64,000 bases of DNA from Capsicum annuum (Eukaryota > Streptophyta > Magnoliopsida > Solanales > Solanaceae). The translations under genes and the position numbers were made by a program. The notes below the pieces were generated by a model, which saw only the letters and a program-made list of their open reading frames with translations, was not told where the DNA came from and made no database searches. This document shows positions 23,620-35,882 of this stretch, one piece after another (within the stretch, counting starts at the first letter, position 1; every line of letters starts with the position of its first letter). The stretch covers positions 24,032,735-24,096,734 of the forward strand of contig NC_061111.1 in assembly GCF_002878395.1 (NCBI RefSeq). The letters are read 5' to 3'.

Positions 23620-25465
23620 AAAATCCACTAGGCAAGGTGCCTAGGTTCTTTTTATAATTTTTTTCAAAAAGTCATTACAAATATAGCCAAAGCTTTAAAA
23701 TAAAGTCAAAAAACCTAAGCTAATGACCAAAATAAGACTTAATAGAATGTCTTAATCCAGTGCTACAGTACGTGTGAATAAGATATGATAAACTTGCTAA
23801 AGATGTACTAAAATTGCAAAAACTAATATTTGAATGATGTAGTATCCATGAACTGAATTTCCATCTTGCCTTAGCTAACTTTAATGTTCCTTGGCAGTGT
23901 TGTTTTGAAGACTCACGGCATCGATGCTTGTTGGAAGCTCCTTGGTAGTGTTTTTTGAAGCCTCACGACATTGACTCTTATTGGTTTCTTCAGTCACTTG
24001 CTGTTGTATCTCCCATGTTAGAATCATATCTTCTGTCATCATCTTTTGATCTTCACCGCAGTTCAAAATGCTAGCAAAACCACCTGGGCAGTGACAAGTA
24101 TATTTGCTGAAATATGAACCAATTATAGACCAATTTAGTAGACAAAAATGTATCCCAAGTCTGGAACTCTTGGTGCACAAATTAGTTGATAGATCGTGTC
24201 TTGTATCATTTGAATGAGTGTTGAGCAGCTCCATTTACAAAATAAAAAATCTCATGTACCAATTTATCGATCTAGTTTGCATCAAATCATCACCTCGTGA
24301 AATAGGTTCAATGAAACAATAAACTTTATCGAAATTGGAACACGAGCAGGCCATATCATTTTCTTCAAATGTAGGATCAATGGAGTAGTAGCAAACATTG
24401 GACAAAAGTTTGTCCAAACTAAGAGTACGATCACTAGAAAGGAAAATGCATTTCCATTTCCATGCTATGCTAATTAGATTTGTTAATATTTTCTCAATAG
24501 AATGAGCAACAAGTGCTAATACCACACATTGAGAAAAATTTAACAAATAGCATTGGCACAAAATGTTGTAACCTACAAAAAAGAAAACAATGTTAGAAAT
24601 AAAAATTATCTCCATGATCTCCCCCCAAAGGACTTGACATGGAGATATATTATTTTATCCCTCATCCTCTTCTTACAACAACATTTTCCAACAAGGCATA
24701 TCAAGACACGCTCCAAAATTGTATGCACTATCTTGGTAAATAGACCCCTGGCAGCAGCCTCCATTCTGCATAAACAAGTACAAATCGAACAACACGTTAT
24801 CAATTTTCCTCATCTACATAGTAGCATAATGCAAAATCCACTGGCAGAAACCTTAATTCCTCAACCTGGCAGCATGTTTAATTGAGCTAAACGAGTACTA
24901 ATTGAGCAACAAGTTATCAATTTTCCTCGTCTACATAGTAGTATGATGCAAAAATGAGTTCCATCAATCTTGAGCTCCATTGTAGGGTTATAACAGTGAA
25001 ACAACCCCATAAAATAGTCACCACTTCCCAAAAGAGTAAGATCACTGGAAAAAAGGATGAATTTGCATTTCCATATGGAATGAGCAACAAATGCTAATAC
25101 CACACATTGAGAGATAATTTAAAAATAAAATTTGCATAACATATTGTAACCTGCAAAGAAGAAAATGATGTTAGAAATAAAATTCATCTCCATGCTCTCC
25201 TCTCAATGGATTTGAACATGTCGATACATTATTTTATCCATCCTCCTCTTCTTGCAACAACCATTCTTAGCAAGGTAAATCGAGGCACACTCCAAAGTTC
25301 TACACATTATTTTGGAAAATAAATCTCTGGCAGAAGCCTCGATTTTACAACCTGACAGCTTTTTAAATTGAGCTAAACGAGTACAAATCGACGACCAAGT
25401 TATCAATTTTCCTCGTCTAGATAGTAGTGCAATGTACAACTGATTTCCATCAATGCTGAGCATCA
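23620..25465 (-). repeat. LINE 3' region with tandem duplicated segments
   Basis: Blocks recur about 0.58-0.60 kb apart. GCTAATACCACACATTGAG is at about 24514 and 25094, TGTTAGAAATAAA at about 24591 and 25168, and ATTATTTTATCC at about 24649 and 25225. ATCAATTTTCCTCGTCTA (or a near match) is seen at about 24800, 24917 and 25404. The open frames here reflect these repeats and are not called as genes. Confidence 0.7.
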
Positions 25466-27480
25466 TTATGGGGTTAAAACAGTAACACATCCCCATAAAA
25501 TAGTATTTCCAGTCCAACATCCTCTTCTTGTAGTGCGTACTCGCAAATATGGACATTGAAGCTTGTCACTATTAATTATCTTCCTTCCTTGTGAGTCCAG
25601 CTCGTTAAAGGAATGCTCTATAATGTCGCCACGTTCAATTGCATTATTTTCCAAGTAGTCAGCAAGCTGGTTGCCTTTCCTCATAACGTGAGTCACCTGG
25701 ACATTTAGATTCTCCAGTAGCTCGCCTATTTCCTCCAATTCCATAGTTACACTCCATGGCGGCTTCCAGGTACCCGTAATTATGTTTTTTAGAAACAAAG
25801 AATCCATTTCTAATATCAAATTGAACACATTATGAGCAATGCAATATCGAGCGGCCTCCAGAATTGCAAGTCTTTGAAAATGTGTTTGTGCCTTTCACAA
25901 TTTCCTTAGCTTCTGCATATATCAAATCACCAAGAGGATCTCTAATACAAAACACATAGGAACTTCTACCTGGATTACCTCTGGAGATTCCATCCGTATT
26001 ATATTTTAACCAATTATCCAGAGGTAGATTCCAACTCACCTGAGTAACCTTCAACGCTGGCACAAATTTTTCCAAGACTAGGATTATGTCTGGCCATCTA
26101 TGTGGAACCTGCTTGATTGCTGGTTTTCTGACCTTGACAAGCAACTGAAGAGTGTGAGAAACCTGGCAGATAATTCTATTGACAGTCACCTTCTCTCCAT
26201 GCTTATTGCTATTTCTTTTCTTCCACAGCTCCCAAATGATTATGTCCAGAATTGCGCAAAAGATTGGTTGGAGTTTTGGGAGAACAGGACCATCCCACCA
26301 TTTAAGAATAACCTGTTGAAGTTGTAGACCTCCAATTGATATACCTGCATAGGAATTAAAATATTCCCAGGTTCTTTTAGCGATGGGTTCTTTCAGGAAC
26401 ACATGGGCAAATGTCTCCTCTGCGGCCTGGTGCAGCAACTACACCTTGACGCCAAGCTAAATCCAATATTCTTCACGCCAGCGTCCAATGGAATTTTAAA
26501 CTTCCACGCTCTCCACATCATGAGTTCAATTTTATAAGGCAGCCCCTTTATCCATATGTGCTTGTATATATTAGATTTTACACCCCTCAATCTAATATAA
26601 TCCCAAGCAAATTTTACAGAGAATTCTCTAGTAGTCTCGAGCATCCAGTATGGTGTATCCAATTCCTGCAACTGTGATGGAACTTGGATATTTTCTATTA
26701 TGTATTCAGCTAAATCAGCAGGCAAAAAGTTCCTCAACAATTGTTCGTTCGACTTGTTATCACTCACGACAGTAGCCACATTAAGAATCGACTCGTCACA
26801 ATAAGAATCAGATGGAGTAACATGGTATAATGCTCCAAGACCCATCCAATTATCAAACCAAAATTGAGAAGATCCCATCCTAGGCTTCCAGTAAATCTGA
26901 TGCTCAATCAAATCCCTGGCTTCCAATATTTTCCACCAAACGTGTGACCCTTCCTTCTATAATACAATAACCGGATTAATCTTCTTAGAATATTTGTTGC
27001 TCATGAACATGCTCCACAAGGATAGTTTCGCCCTAAAGTTCCACCACAATTTGGCAAATAAAGCCTTCGACACATCGAACATAGACCTGAACCCCAAGCC
27101 ACCTTCATCCTATGGCAAACAAAGCTTCAACTATTTTTCCCAATGCCTGCTTCTATTTCCCACAGAGTTGCTCCAAAAGAATTGAGAAAAAATCTTATGT
27201 AATTTTTCAATTACATAATCAGGAGGGTCCATGGCCGATAACAAATGAATCGGCATACTTTGTAATACATGAGAAATAAGAACTGCTCTTCCCTCGTGAG
27301 AAAGTAATTTCCCTTTCCAAGATTGCAATCTACCCAACACTTTCTGAATAAGGTCTGAGTAAAACGACATGTTTCGTTTTCTATAAAATATCGAACATCC
27401 CAAATATGTCAAAGGAAAATCCTGTCTACTAATCTCGGTAACAAGCTACACCATTTCCATCACTACAGGATCTGTTTCTA
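25466..27480 (-). pseudogene. LINE ORF2 remnant: RT 3' part and RNase H
   Basis: On the minus strand, the end of the RT is seen at 27131-27480 (YLGCSIFYRKRNMSFYSDLI, then LGRLQSWKGKLLSHEGRAVL, typical of L1-like plant elements). A Trp-rich connecting region follows with FWFDNWMGLGALYH (26393-26926) and a stretch with WELWKKRNSNKHGEKVTVN. RNase H then shows LKYNTDGISRGNPGRSSYVF and, after a frameshift near 25829, ILEMDSLFLKNIITG and VMRKGNQLADYLEN. At least three frameshifts or stops separate these pieces. The RNase H shows this is the RNase H-bearing L1 type. Confidence 0.85.
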
Positions 27481-27530
27481 AATAAATCCTATGATGTTGG
27501 CTAGCATTTTGGGGCATAATCTTGTTTTTC

Positions 27531-28149
27531 CCTATCATGGTAGTTGTGAATTTTAGCATTGTCTTTGATAGATTATCTTGCAATCTTTGTGATGTCTTAA
27601 TATAGTCTTCATAATTTTGAGTTGTTAAGATGATAATAGAATGGTTATATGCAGTTGGTATTTGGGGAAATTATTTTTTCAAATGTTAGTTTCAAGGTCA
27701 AGGAATATAGGGGCATTATAGCTAGATGTGTGAAGCAAGAAGGTTTAGGAAGTTGGGGTTAATTTCATTCCGGATGAAATCGTGTTATACCCTTTCTGTC
27801 TGATGTTAGTTGATTTAGTCAAATTCTATAAAAATACTCTTTTGATGAGTGATGTTGTAGCAACATGATCTCATTCATAGTCTCTTATTGAGTAATTAGA
27901 TGGGAATAGATGAGACAGTGTTGTGTGTTGAGAAAAAGACTAAGGCTAAAGTGTCTCGAAGAGCAATATAATGTCTTTAAATATGATAAGGTCATTAAAG
28001 GGAAGTCTGAGTACCTTGGATTTTGAGGTATGTGTTATAGATAACAACTAAGTGTGGGGTGGAAAGTCATTTGTAATGCACACTCAGTTTAGCTAGTCCC
28101 ACATTTAACATACTCAAATATTTGTTGCTTATTCTGTATTACAGGAATT
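27531..28149 (+). other. Element C interior upstream of its third gene
   Basis: No coding evidence is present. A copy of the polypurine motif AGTGTGGGGTGG lies at 28051-28062. Confidence 0.6.
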
Positions 28150-29405
28150 ATGGAACCACAACCAGTTAAAGGCAGGGCAAAGGCAGGTCCTTCTACACCT
28201 ATGAGAAAAGGAGCAGACCATCTAAAACTCAACTGACAAGGATACCTATTGCTCCACCACTTCAAAGGGGGAAGGTTCACAAGTTTGGGTTCAAAGTTGT
28301 ACGTAAGGACGGGAAGCAATGGTATTCCAAGCATACAGACACAAAGTATATCCCAGAGGTGTATATTGATCGTGCTAGCCTTATGATATAATGTCCATCC
28401 ATGGTACAAAGAATTGAGGCAATCAACATAAATTTCATCTTCCATCAGCCGACTGAGTTCAATCTACACTTAGTTAGAGAATTTTACGCCAATTGGGACC
28501 CTAGTCATCCTGATAATTTGCTGAAGGTTCACGGGAAAGTAATTCATTTCACTGCTGCTCATATTAATGACTTGTTGGGTATACCAGAAGCAAACCCAAA
28601 TTTTTTGAGGCATTTTATTGTTTCTCCTTTGTATGCACATATCAGGCATCTATTGTGTGGTCAGTGATCCTCAGCTCATTGGACTAGGCATCGTGTTATA
28701 GGTTTGCACTCTTCCTTCCCTTATGCTCAGATGAATAAGGAAGAAAGGATGTGAGGTTGTATTGTTTATTCATGCTTGATTCAAGGCAAGCATATGATGG
28801 AGGTTACTCAGGATAGGGTATGTTTGATCTATGCCCTGATGTGTCCTGATGTGGAGATAAATGTAGTTAATATGATTTTTTCTACGATGAAGAAAGAGCG
28901 TACCCAGGCGGGGCATAGTTTTGGGTTTGAAGGTTTGATTACTAGATTTTTGCGAAGGCACAGAGTTGATGAAGAGGAGCTAGATTATAAGCCTGAGGTT
29001 CTTACTCGCCCTGTGGATACAACTACTACACGGAGAATATCTGGAGAAACTATCCCGATTTTGACCATAATGGAGTAATAAACGAGGACTGATAAGGTAC
29101 TGGACAGGTTGTATGGTCTTATGATGATGTTGTCCATGATGGGAGGCAAACCAGCTACACCAGAGGAGTTCTATGTAGAGCTCGATTATCCACTCGGGAA
29201 CCATGCTAGGACGATATTAAATATTGGTCCAGATTATGTTGAGCCGATTGATGATGATATACCAACAGATGAAGATCACAGGTACAGCGATTCAGACATG
29301 GAGTCGAAGGAAGAGGACCAGTCTAAAGATGATGGAGTTGATGATGATGGTGATAACATAGATGGAACTCCTGAGGATATGACTGCCATAGTTCTGTTTA
29401 AGTGA
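28150..29405 (+). pseudogene. Element C third ORF (putative plant transposon protein domain)
   Basis: From ATG 28150 (MEPQPVKGRAKAGPSTPMRK) the frame soon breaks. The conserved domain lies at 28401-29080: FNLHLVREFYANWDPSHPDN, GKVIHFTAAHINDLLGIPEA, then IRHLLCGQ, QDRVCLIYALMCPDVEINVV and GHSFGFEGLITRFLRR. This resembles the domain annotated in plants as putative plant transposon protein, found next to Athila-like elements. Its function is unknown. The tail (29109-29405) is acidic, with long D/E runs. Stops at about 28665 and 28752 and frameshifts kill it. Position after pol is where Athila carries its env-like ORF, but I see no clear signal peptide or membrane helix. Confidence 0.7.
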
Positions 29406-31245
29406 TCAGGGAGTATACTGCCACCCTACCATAGGATTATTTGGAAGCACTGAGACAGTGTTTTATTTAAGTGTGGGGTGGTGGTTTCTTATTCTACTTC
29501 ATTTTCTTTCTTTTAAGTAATTGGCTGGTTGAACTTCTTTTTATTTTCTATTTTGTTGATTTTGTGAGTACTAGCTATTTGAAACACTAGTCTGTAATAG
29601 TTAGTAACGTTGTGGATTGCAATTTTTCCTTTTTGGCATTTATCGCATGTTGCTTCAGTTTAAAGGATTATTTTATGGTTATTTCTTTTTATCTCTCCCT
29701 CATTGGCAAGTTTCAGTTTCAAGAAATTACTTTTGCCTACTTTGGTAATTAGGAATAAACAGTCATAGTTAGTTGTCATCCCCTATGATAGATAGATAAT
29801 GACTTTCTTAAGGGGAGTGGTCGTAGGAAGTAAAGAATAAATGAGAACCTAATCACTATCTTAGAGGAGTGTGTGGAATGGGCCATCTTCACGGTAATGG
29901 AAATTAAATTGAGTACAAATAAGCATAAGAGTATCTTGATTTGAGTACCGATGATTTAATCTTGATAAATGAAATTTGATGTGTTGGCTTAATTTTGAAT
30001 TCTATAAAGAACATGATTGGGAACCTTGGTTTGATTCTGTGCATGAATTGTGAGTGTGAGGATTTGTGTATATTCTACATGAATACAAATGACTAGAACT
30101 TTCCCAGTGTGTTTATAAAGCGAAATAAAAGGTGTTGGGTGTAGGAAGTGATGTAGGCATTTCTTTGACAGTCGTGTTTCTAACCTAAATATAACTACCT
30201 TGGTGCATAGTCTTAGTCATCCCCATTGAGCCTTTAGCCTCTTCTTTGGTAGCCAGTTATGTAAATCTATCCTTTCTTCGATAAATCTTAATTTTATCCA
30301 AATAAGATCCTGAGCGTTTTAATATAAAACTTAGAGGAGATTAAGAGCATAAAAGGGGGGAGAAAAAGGTAAAATTTAATGTCCCCAAAGTAGTTGTTAT
30401 TGATGTTTAAAGATGATGGGTGCAATTGGGAGTTGGTAAATAGAAATGTTACAATGAACCTATTTTGGCCCTGGTCCAATTGGATAATGTGCACCTTAAC
30501 GAAGGCTTTTTGCTTAAGTTAAGGGTGGCTGTAATAGGGGTGTGTAACATGAAATAGGTACGAAAAAATAAAAGTATGTGGAAGGAATGACTAATACTCC
30601 CAACCCGGTTTGAGTAAATAAGCTAATTGAAAGAGGAGTTGAAAAATGAAAGAATGGGGAGAAAATAAAAGGATAAATTGGTGTTGGAGAACAGAGTTAA
30701 TTGATAATTCTTGTACTAAAATGCTTAGGAGCAATAGTCACTAGTTCCCCAAATAGTACCTAACTGTCCCCAAGCCTTTATTAGAACCCGAAAAAGACCT
30801 AGTTGATCCTTCACCTAAACAGTCGACTATTAGTGGAGTAGTACACTAAGGGCAAGCTTATGGTTTGTTCACTAGAATGTATGAATTCTTTGTTGAGAGC
30901 GAGTGATTTGATGTTGATACTCCCCTATTTTTGCATAGATATCAGTGTGAGTTAATATGGGGAAATTTTCTTGAGTGAGGATACATGCGGATGAAAGCCA
31001 AATTACTTATTGTGTTTCATTGATTGAGTTTGCCGACATGTTAGAAATTCTTTATCGATATACAGAAATTTGTACTAAATTGCTTCATATGCTAAAATTA
31101 TTTTGACATGATGGTGTAAGAATACACTATTGCAAAGTGTAAGTGCCCATTGCGACATAACTTTGAGATTATGATGGAAAGAGGAAGTAATTGTGCTTTT
31201 GAATTAAAGTGTTCGAGGAAGAACAAGGTTTTATGTGTGGGGTGG
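29406..31245 (+). other. Element C non-coding 3' internal region
   Basis: About 1.8 kb has no coding signal. It carries an internal polypurine-like AAGTGTGGGGTGG at 29469-29481 and the true polypurine tract TGTGTGGGGTGG at 31234-31245 next to the 3' LTR. Confidence 0.7.
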
Positions 31246-32817
31246 TGATCTTGGGCATATTTATATGCTCAAAACTCCAATATGCACCTAGATTTAGACT
31301 TAGTCCAAGAACTTTTGTATGAATTCTTAATTATAATTAAGCTTTTATTCCGTTTCGTACCTAATGGATATGATTAGTACTTTCAGCCTAAAAACCATGA
31401 AGAATTGTGTGGATTTGGATACAATGATGATATAGAAGGATTGAAGGAATACAAGAGAGTGAAATAAAGCTAAAAAGGGAAGCTGGAAAGTAGGAATCCT
31501 CATTTAAAGACACTCCACGTTGTACTGACCAACAAAATAGAAATGGTCAAATTCTAGTGAAGGTTCTTGAAATTAACGCATCTTGGAGAGGTGTAAATTC
31601 TCACTTGGCACTTTCCAGTAAAGGTTCGGGAAGCCACCACATCACAGAGCAGTTCGACTTATCAAATTGTGTGACTTGGAAGTTTAGCGCATTGCGGAGG
31701 ATGGATATTTCAAAATTGTCCAAATCCAGTGGCCCACCGCGATAGTGACGCATTGCGGTGAGGGTGCATTTTACAAATTTCAAGGAATACTTGAGCTCTG
31801 TGATTGCCTTGATTTTTTATGGAAAATAGAAATTGAAGGCATGGCACAACGCGACGTGTGGCAAAATTGGGAAGATTTTAAGTGTTTTGTCCCAGCTATA
31901 AAAGGAAAATCCAAGATAATTTTAGGAGACTTTTTGGCAAAGATAGCAGTGGCGAAAAAGTAGAAAATTCTATCTTTTAGGGTTCTTATACATTCTTTTC
32001 AATTTCTTTACTTCAAGACTTGTTTTGGGTATGATTAATTACTTATTTTGGATGATGAATTCAAACATGAGTAGCTAAGCACCCTATTTCTGGGGTTGAG
32101 GCTAAAAACATGATTACTCTTTGATATTCTTATTCATAGTTTCTTTTTGGATTATTATTTGGGTTGTTCTTAATTTCCTGAGCTTACTATTTTAATGATT
32201 GGCCACCATTAGAATAAATCTATATTTCTATGTGCATACGGGAGGAAAATCGTAGGATAGAATGAAGAAATTAGGGAGCAAGGTTCTTATTCTTTTATGA
32301 AATAAGGGATTTGAATTAGCATCTAGGATAGGGATATACCTAGAAGCCTTGCTTGGTTTAATTTCAAGAAAACAGCTTTACGAATCTAGAAGAATTATTG
32401 TATCTCTGCGGGAGTTATAGCTACAACATTCAATAGATAAAATATTTGAGGTTGGGAGACTAAGATCGTTGCATAAACCTTGCGAATCATAACCTGATAA
32501 CCAATTAGATTGTGATAAGAATAGAGAATTGTATGATTGTTCGAAATACCTCAACCCTGGAATCATCCTCATTATTGATTACAACTGTTGCTTGCTTTGC
32601 TCTAGTCGTCACTAATTATTTCTTGTTTAATAATTTTAGATTTTATGTACAAAATCAAATCATCTTAATACTTTCAAGAACTTAATACCTAATTTCTTAA
32701 ACTAAAGATTGAATAAATTTCTAGTTTATTGATCCTCGTGGGAACAATATCTGACTGTCTAAGTCTTTATACTACTTATACGATCACGTACACTTGTATG
32801 TGTAGAGAGGCGTAATA
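31246..32817 (+). repeat. 3' LTR of element C
   Basis: This copy is collinear with the 5' LTR and preceded by the polypurine tract. It ends CGTAATA and is followed by the GCTGG duplication. The terminal CA expected of an LTR reads TA, consistent with a C-to-T change. Confidence 0.92.
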
Positions 32818-32822
32818 GCTGG

Positions 32823-35800
32823 CTATGATTATTATCTATTCAAATTAGGGAAGGAGCCTAGAGTGGATAGTTATGGTGGTTATAGAAATCAGTTATAGGT
32901 TGTGAATGGAAAAGGGGTAGATTAGTTAATAAGTTTTGGGTAAAGAGTCATTAGTGTTTATGGGATATGGTGATAGTGAGAATGTATGCATGGGTAACTA
33001 GACTTAATGTGAAAAGGTATGTAGTGGATTCTGAGTTGTAATAGTAAGGATATGGAGAGGATATGATTGTAGGTAGTAGTTAAGTGAAATTTCCCCAACT
33101 TAATAGACCAGTATAGTATATGACATGCTTAATCGATGGTACATGATTGATTGTAGACTATAGGCTTGAACTTGAGATGTGGGCAGTGGTGGATAGTAGC
33201 TTAAGATTAGTGAAATATGTTTTGTGGGAATGAATTAGTAGGCTTGATGTGAGGTGTGAAATAGTTTAGGTTGGAATCTTGTGAAAAAAAAGGAGTGGAT
33301 AATCATGTTATTTATGTACATGAGCACTAATGTTAAAATGATAAATTATGAGTGAGTCATTAAGTGTATAATAGCGTGAGTATATAAGAATAAGTTGAAC
33401 CCCAGATAGCATGTTGTTAGATAAGGTTGTATAGTATAAGTGGCATGTGTACCCAGCTTGTGTTTTTTAATTTTGTAGTACCAAGAAGTCTGGTGAGTTG
33501 TTGTATAGTGTTCATTAAATTTAAACTTGAGGAAATATAGGTAGGCAATATGCGCCTTTGGTATAGTTGTGCAAATTTCATTAAGTATTAAGTTTTGTGA
33601 ATAGAGGTTTAATGCGAGTGTCTTAAGTGGTACAGAACAAGTGGTTATGTGATAATGGATGTGGAAATGTATACCCAAGTGGGTGTGAGTTGTGGAGTGA
33701 TGGCTATAGAGGCTAGTGAAAGTTAAAAGTAGCATTTACAAAAAATCAAGGCCTTCAGAGTATAGTTCTTCAGAGAGAGTTTAGAGTTTAAGTATGTGGT
33801 GATGTCTCTTTTATGTTGAGAGTTGTGGCTATAGATTTTGATGTGGGAATATTTCCGTAAGTCTAGGATTGTGACTTTGATTTAAGGGGGAGATGGTGAA
33901 TTAAGGTAGTTCCCGAATGTTCTCAGTGTGGCAAGTTACGGGAAGGAACCATGCTAAACTTATTTCTACTCAAACATAATCCTTCTACTTCAATTTAGGA
34001 GAGTATCCTGCTAATGTCTTACATCTGTTCAAGTCATGCCTATGCCTATGGTTTGAGTTCTCTATTGACTTATGTTTATAATCTGATCTCCAAAACTAAA
34101 AGAAATTATGTCTCTCAGTATTCCACTCTTTCATGTATTCAAGCCATATGTTGTGCTGTTCGTGATTCATGAAAATCTATGTCTCTAAGCATGCTTAGTT
34201 CTAAGGAAATATGTTTCTATATGTCACCAATGCATTCTATGTTAGGTTTAGCCAAAGTGATAAAGTTTATGCAAATTCATGACAAATCTCAGTTCCTTAA
34301 ATAAGGAATAATCGCGTCAAGCAAAAATCTTTGTTTTAGTTGTAATGTAACACCCCATAGCATTCTCAACTCAATACCACTCTTGGTTGCATGTATGGAG
34401 AGCTGACAACCTGAATTTTTTTTACTAATTGTTAAAATACTTAGTCATATTTTTGAGATATTAACTTCCATAATTTTCAAATTGATCTTCCTGACCCCGA
34501 GACGTATATTTTTGAGTTGATTCATGATCGAGGGTGTCTCAAAAAAGTTTCAAATTTTTCAGACGATGTTTGAGGAATGTTTTGATGATCAAAATAGTAG
34601 GCCAACACGATGTCAATGCGTCCTGCCAGGAATCGCGTCGGTAGGGACTGACACGACGCGGCACTTAACGCATTGGGTGCCTCATTTGTCTTACCAATTT
34701 CCGGTTCCAGGAGGGTAATTCAATCTCTTTCCCTCATTTTATCTTGATATGTGCACCAATGTTTTCTCACTGTGCTCTATCCTAAGAATTCATGCGGTAT
34801 TGTATTTCTTCCGAACAACTCTCTACTTATGATCTAGACACTCGATATATGGAGCACTTCGTGTCTATTTTCTCATGTCCCTCCTTGAGTAGTGCAATAA
34901 GTATAAGTTGTGGTCTAATAGCATTACTTCCATTCATGACGTTATGCTCGGGTCCCTTAATGACCCTCCATAAGTTAGTATAATGGTGGTTGTGAAACCC
35001 TAGTAGTGTGTTAGGTGGGGGGGAGTAGATGTTCTTAAAGGTGAAAATTTTTATATGATTCTCGAGCTAAGGTTATAGGTGAAAAGGGAAAAGAAGGAGA
35101 GGAATTTTGTTGTGTGAAATTGTTAAGAAGGAGAAATGTAGCAAAAATAATTTTAAGAGAAATAGAAATTGTTGGTCTTGGTGGGAAGATCCATGAAGTT
35201 GGTGTAGCAATGATTAGGCTTGAACGTTGTGATTGTTGAAAACACAAACCTATGTGTTATGTGGTTAGTACTCTCTAAATAAAATATCAAGTATGTTTGA
35301 TGGTAGTGATAAGGTGAAGAAATATTCTTAAAGGGATGTAAAGTACAGGGTCCTATAGCTTAAGTTATCACCTTGTTACTCTGAGTTAGGCTTCAACATA
35401 AAAACACATTGCAGTGAAACTCAAACTCTTGTAGTTAGATCTGTGATGGGGGAATAGTAATATGGAAAGGACGAAGTGTGTTATTTAATGTAGGGGCATA
35501 GTTTAGTTGTGCCTTTAAGCTAAGTCTATTCGTTGTATCATGAGAGGTGGAGAATGCTTCAATCGCTATCTTCCGTGAAATCTTATTTCATGACTAGTAC
35601 CAATATAAATCTGGTCTATGATCATCAAATCCATGCCTTATGTTGTGATTATTATGGTGTATATAACTCATGTGCAAGATCATCCCTATGTAAAGCCTCA
35701 TTATCCCATGTTTCGTGCTTTCACGTTTCACTAGGGGTTATCATGAAGCTCGTTTGATGCCTTTGCATATTTTGTTAGGGAAAAATGTTCAATGCGAGGT

Positions 35801-35882
35801 TTCGTTCTTTATTCTACACTTTTATAACTTCAACAAGTCCCTACCCATCATTCGGGGATGAATGATCCCAAGGGGGAGATAA
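32823..35882 (+). other. Element A 3' interior, non-coding
   Basis: About 3 kb has no gag-pol domain in any frame that I can recognise. A TGTAACACCCCATAGCATT phrase at about 34346 resembles an LTR start and may mark an older truncated element. CpG-rich sequence follows at about 34607-34672. The last about 40 bp (ATTCGGGGATGAATGATCCC, then AAGGGGGAGATAA) are homologous to the 3' end of the interior of element B. This includes the polypurine tract. Confidence 0.7.

Larger units (their letters stand above)
23612..27530 (-). mobile_element. Truncated LINE (plant L1-like) inserted in element C
   Basis: A minus-strand non-LTR element ends in a poly-A tract, seen as TTTTTTTTT at 23611-23619. Its coding part holds the last portion of reverse transcriptase, a Cys/His-rich linker and a C-terminal RNase H. 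The 5' end, including endonuclease and most of RT, is missing, the usual result of incomplete reverse transcription. I could not find a target-site duplication, so the right boundary (about 27530) is approximate. Confidence 0.85.
15761..32817 (+). mobile_element. Element C: Athila-like Ty3/gypsy retrotransposon inserted in A
   Basis: LTRs at 15761-17333 and 31246-32817 (about 1.57 kb) start TGATCTTGGGCATATTTATA. A perfect GCTGG duplication lies at 15756-15760 and 32818-32822. The primer site TGACGCCGTTACCGGGGA at 17340-17357 resembles the Athila/Tat type, as do the gag motifs, the GGGAGGCAACCCAC stretches after pol and an extra gene downstream of pol. Without the nested LINE the element would be about 13 kb. 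All frames are degraded. Confidence 0.92.

Noticed and set aside
24235..24885. Open frames on both strands in the LINE 3' region
   Set aside because: They follow the duplicated untranslated segments and have no RT, endonuclease or RNase H motif.
33346..33735. 129-codon minus-strand open frame in element A
   Set aside because: Its composition (His/Thr/Leu-rich, no motif) matches AT-rich non-coding DNA read in an open frame. No domain or codon pattern supports a gene.
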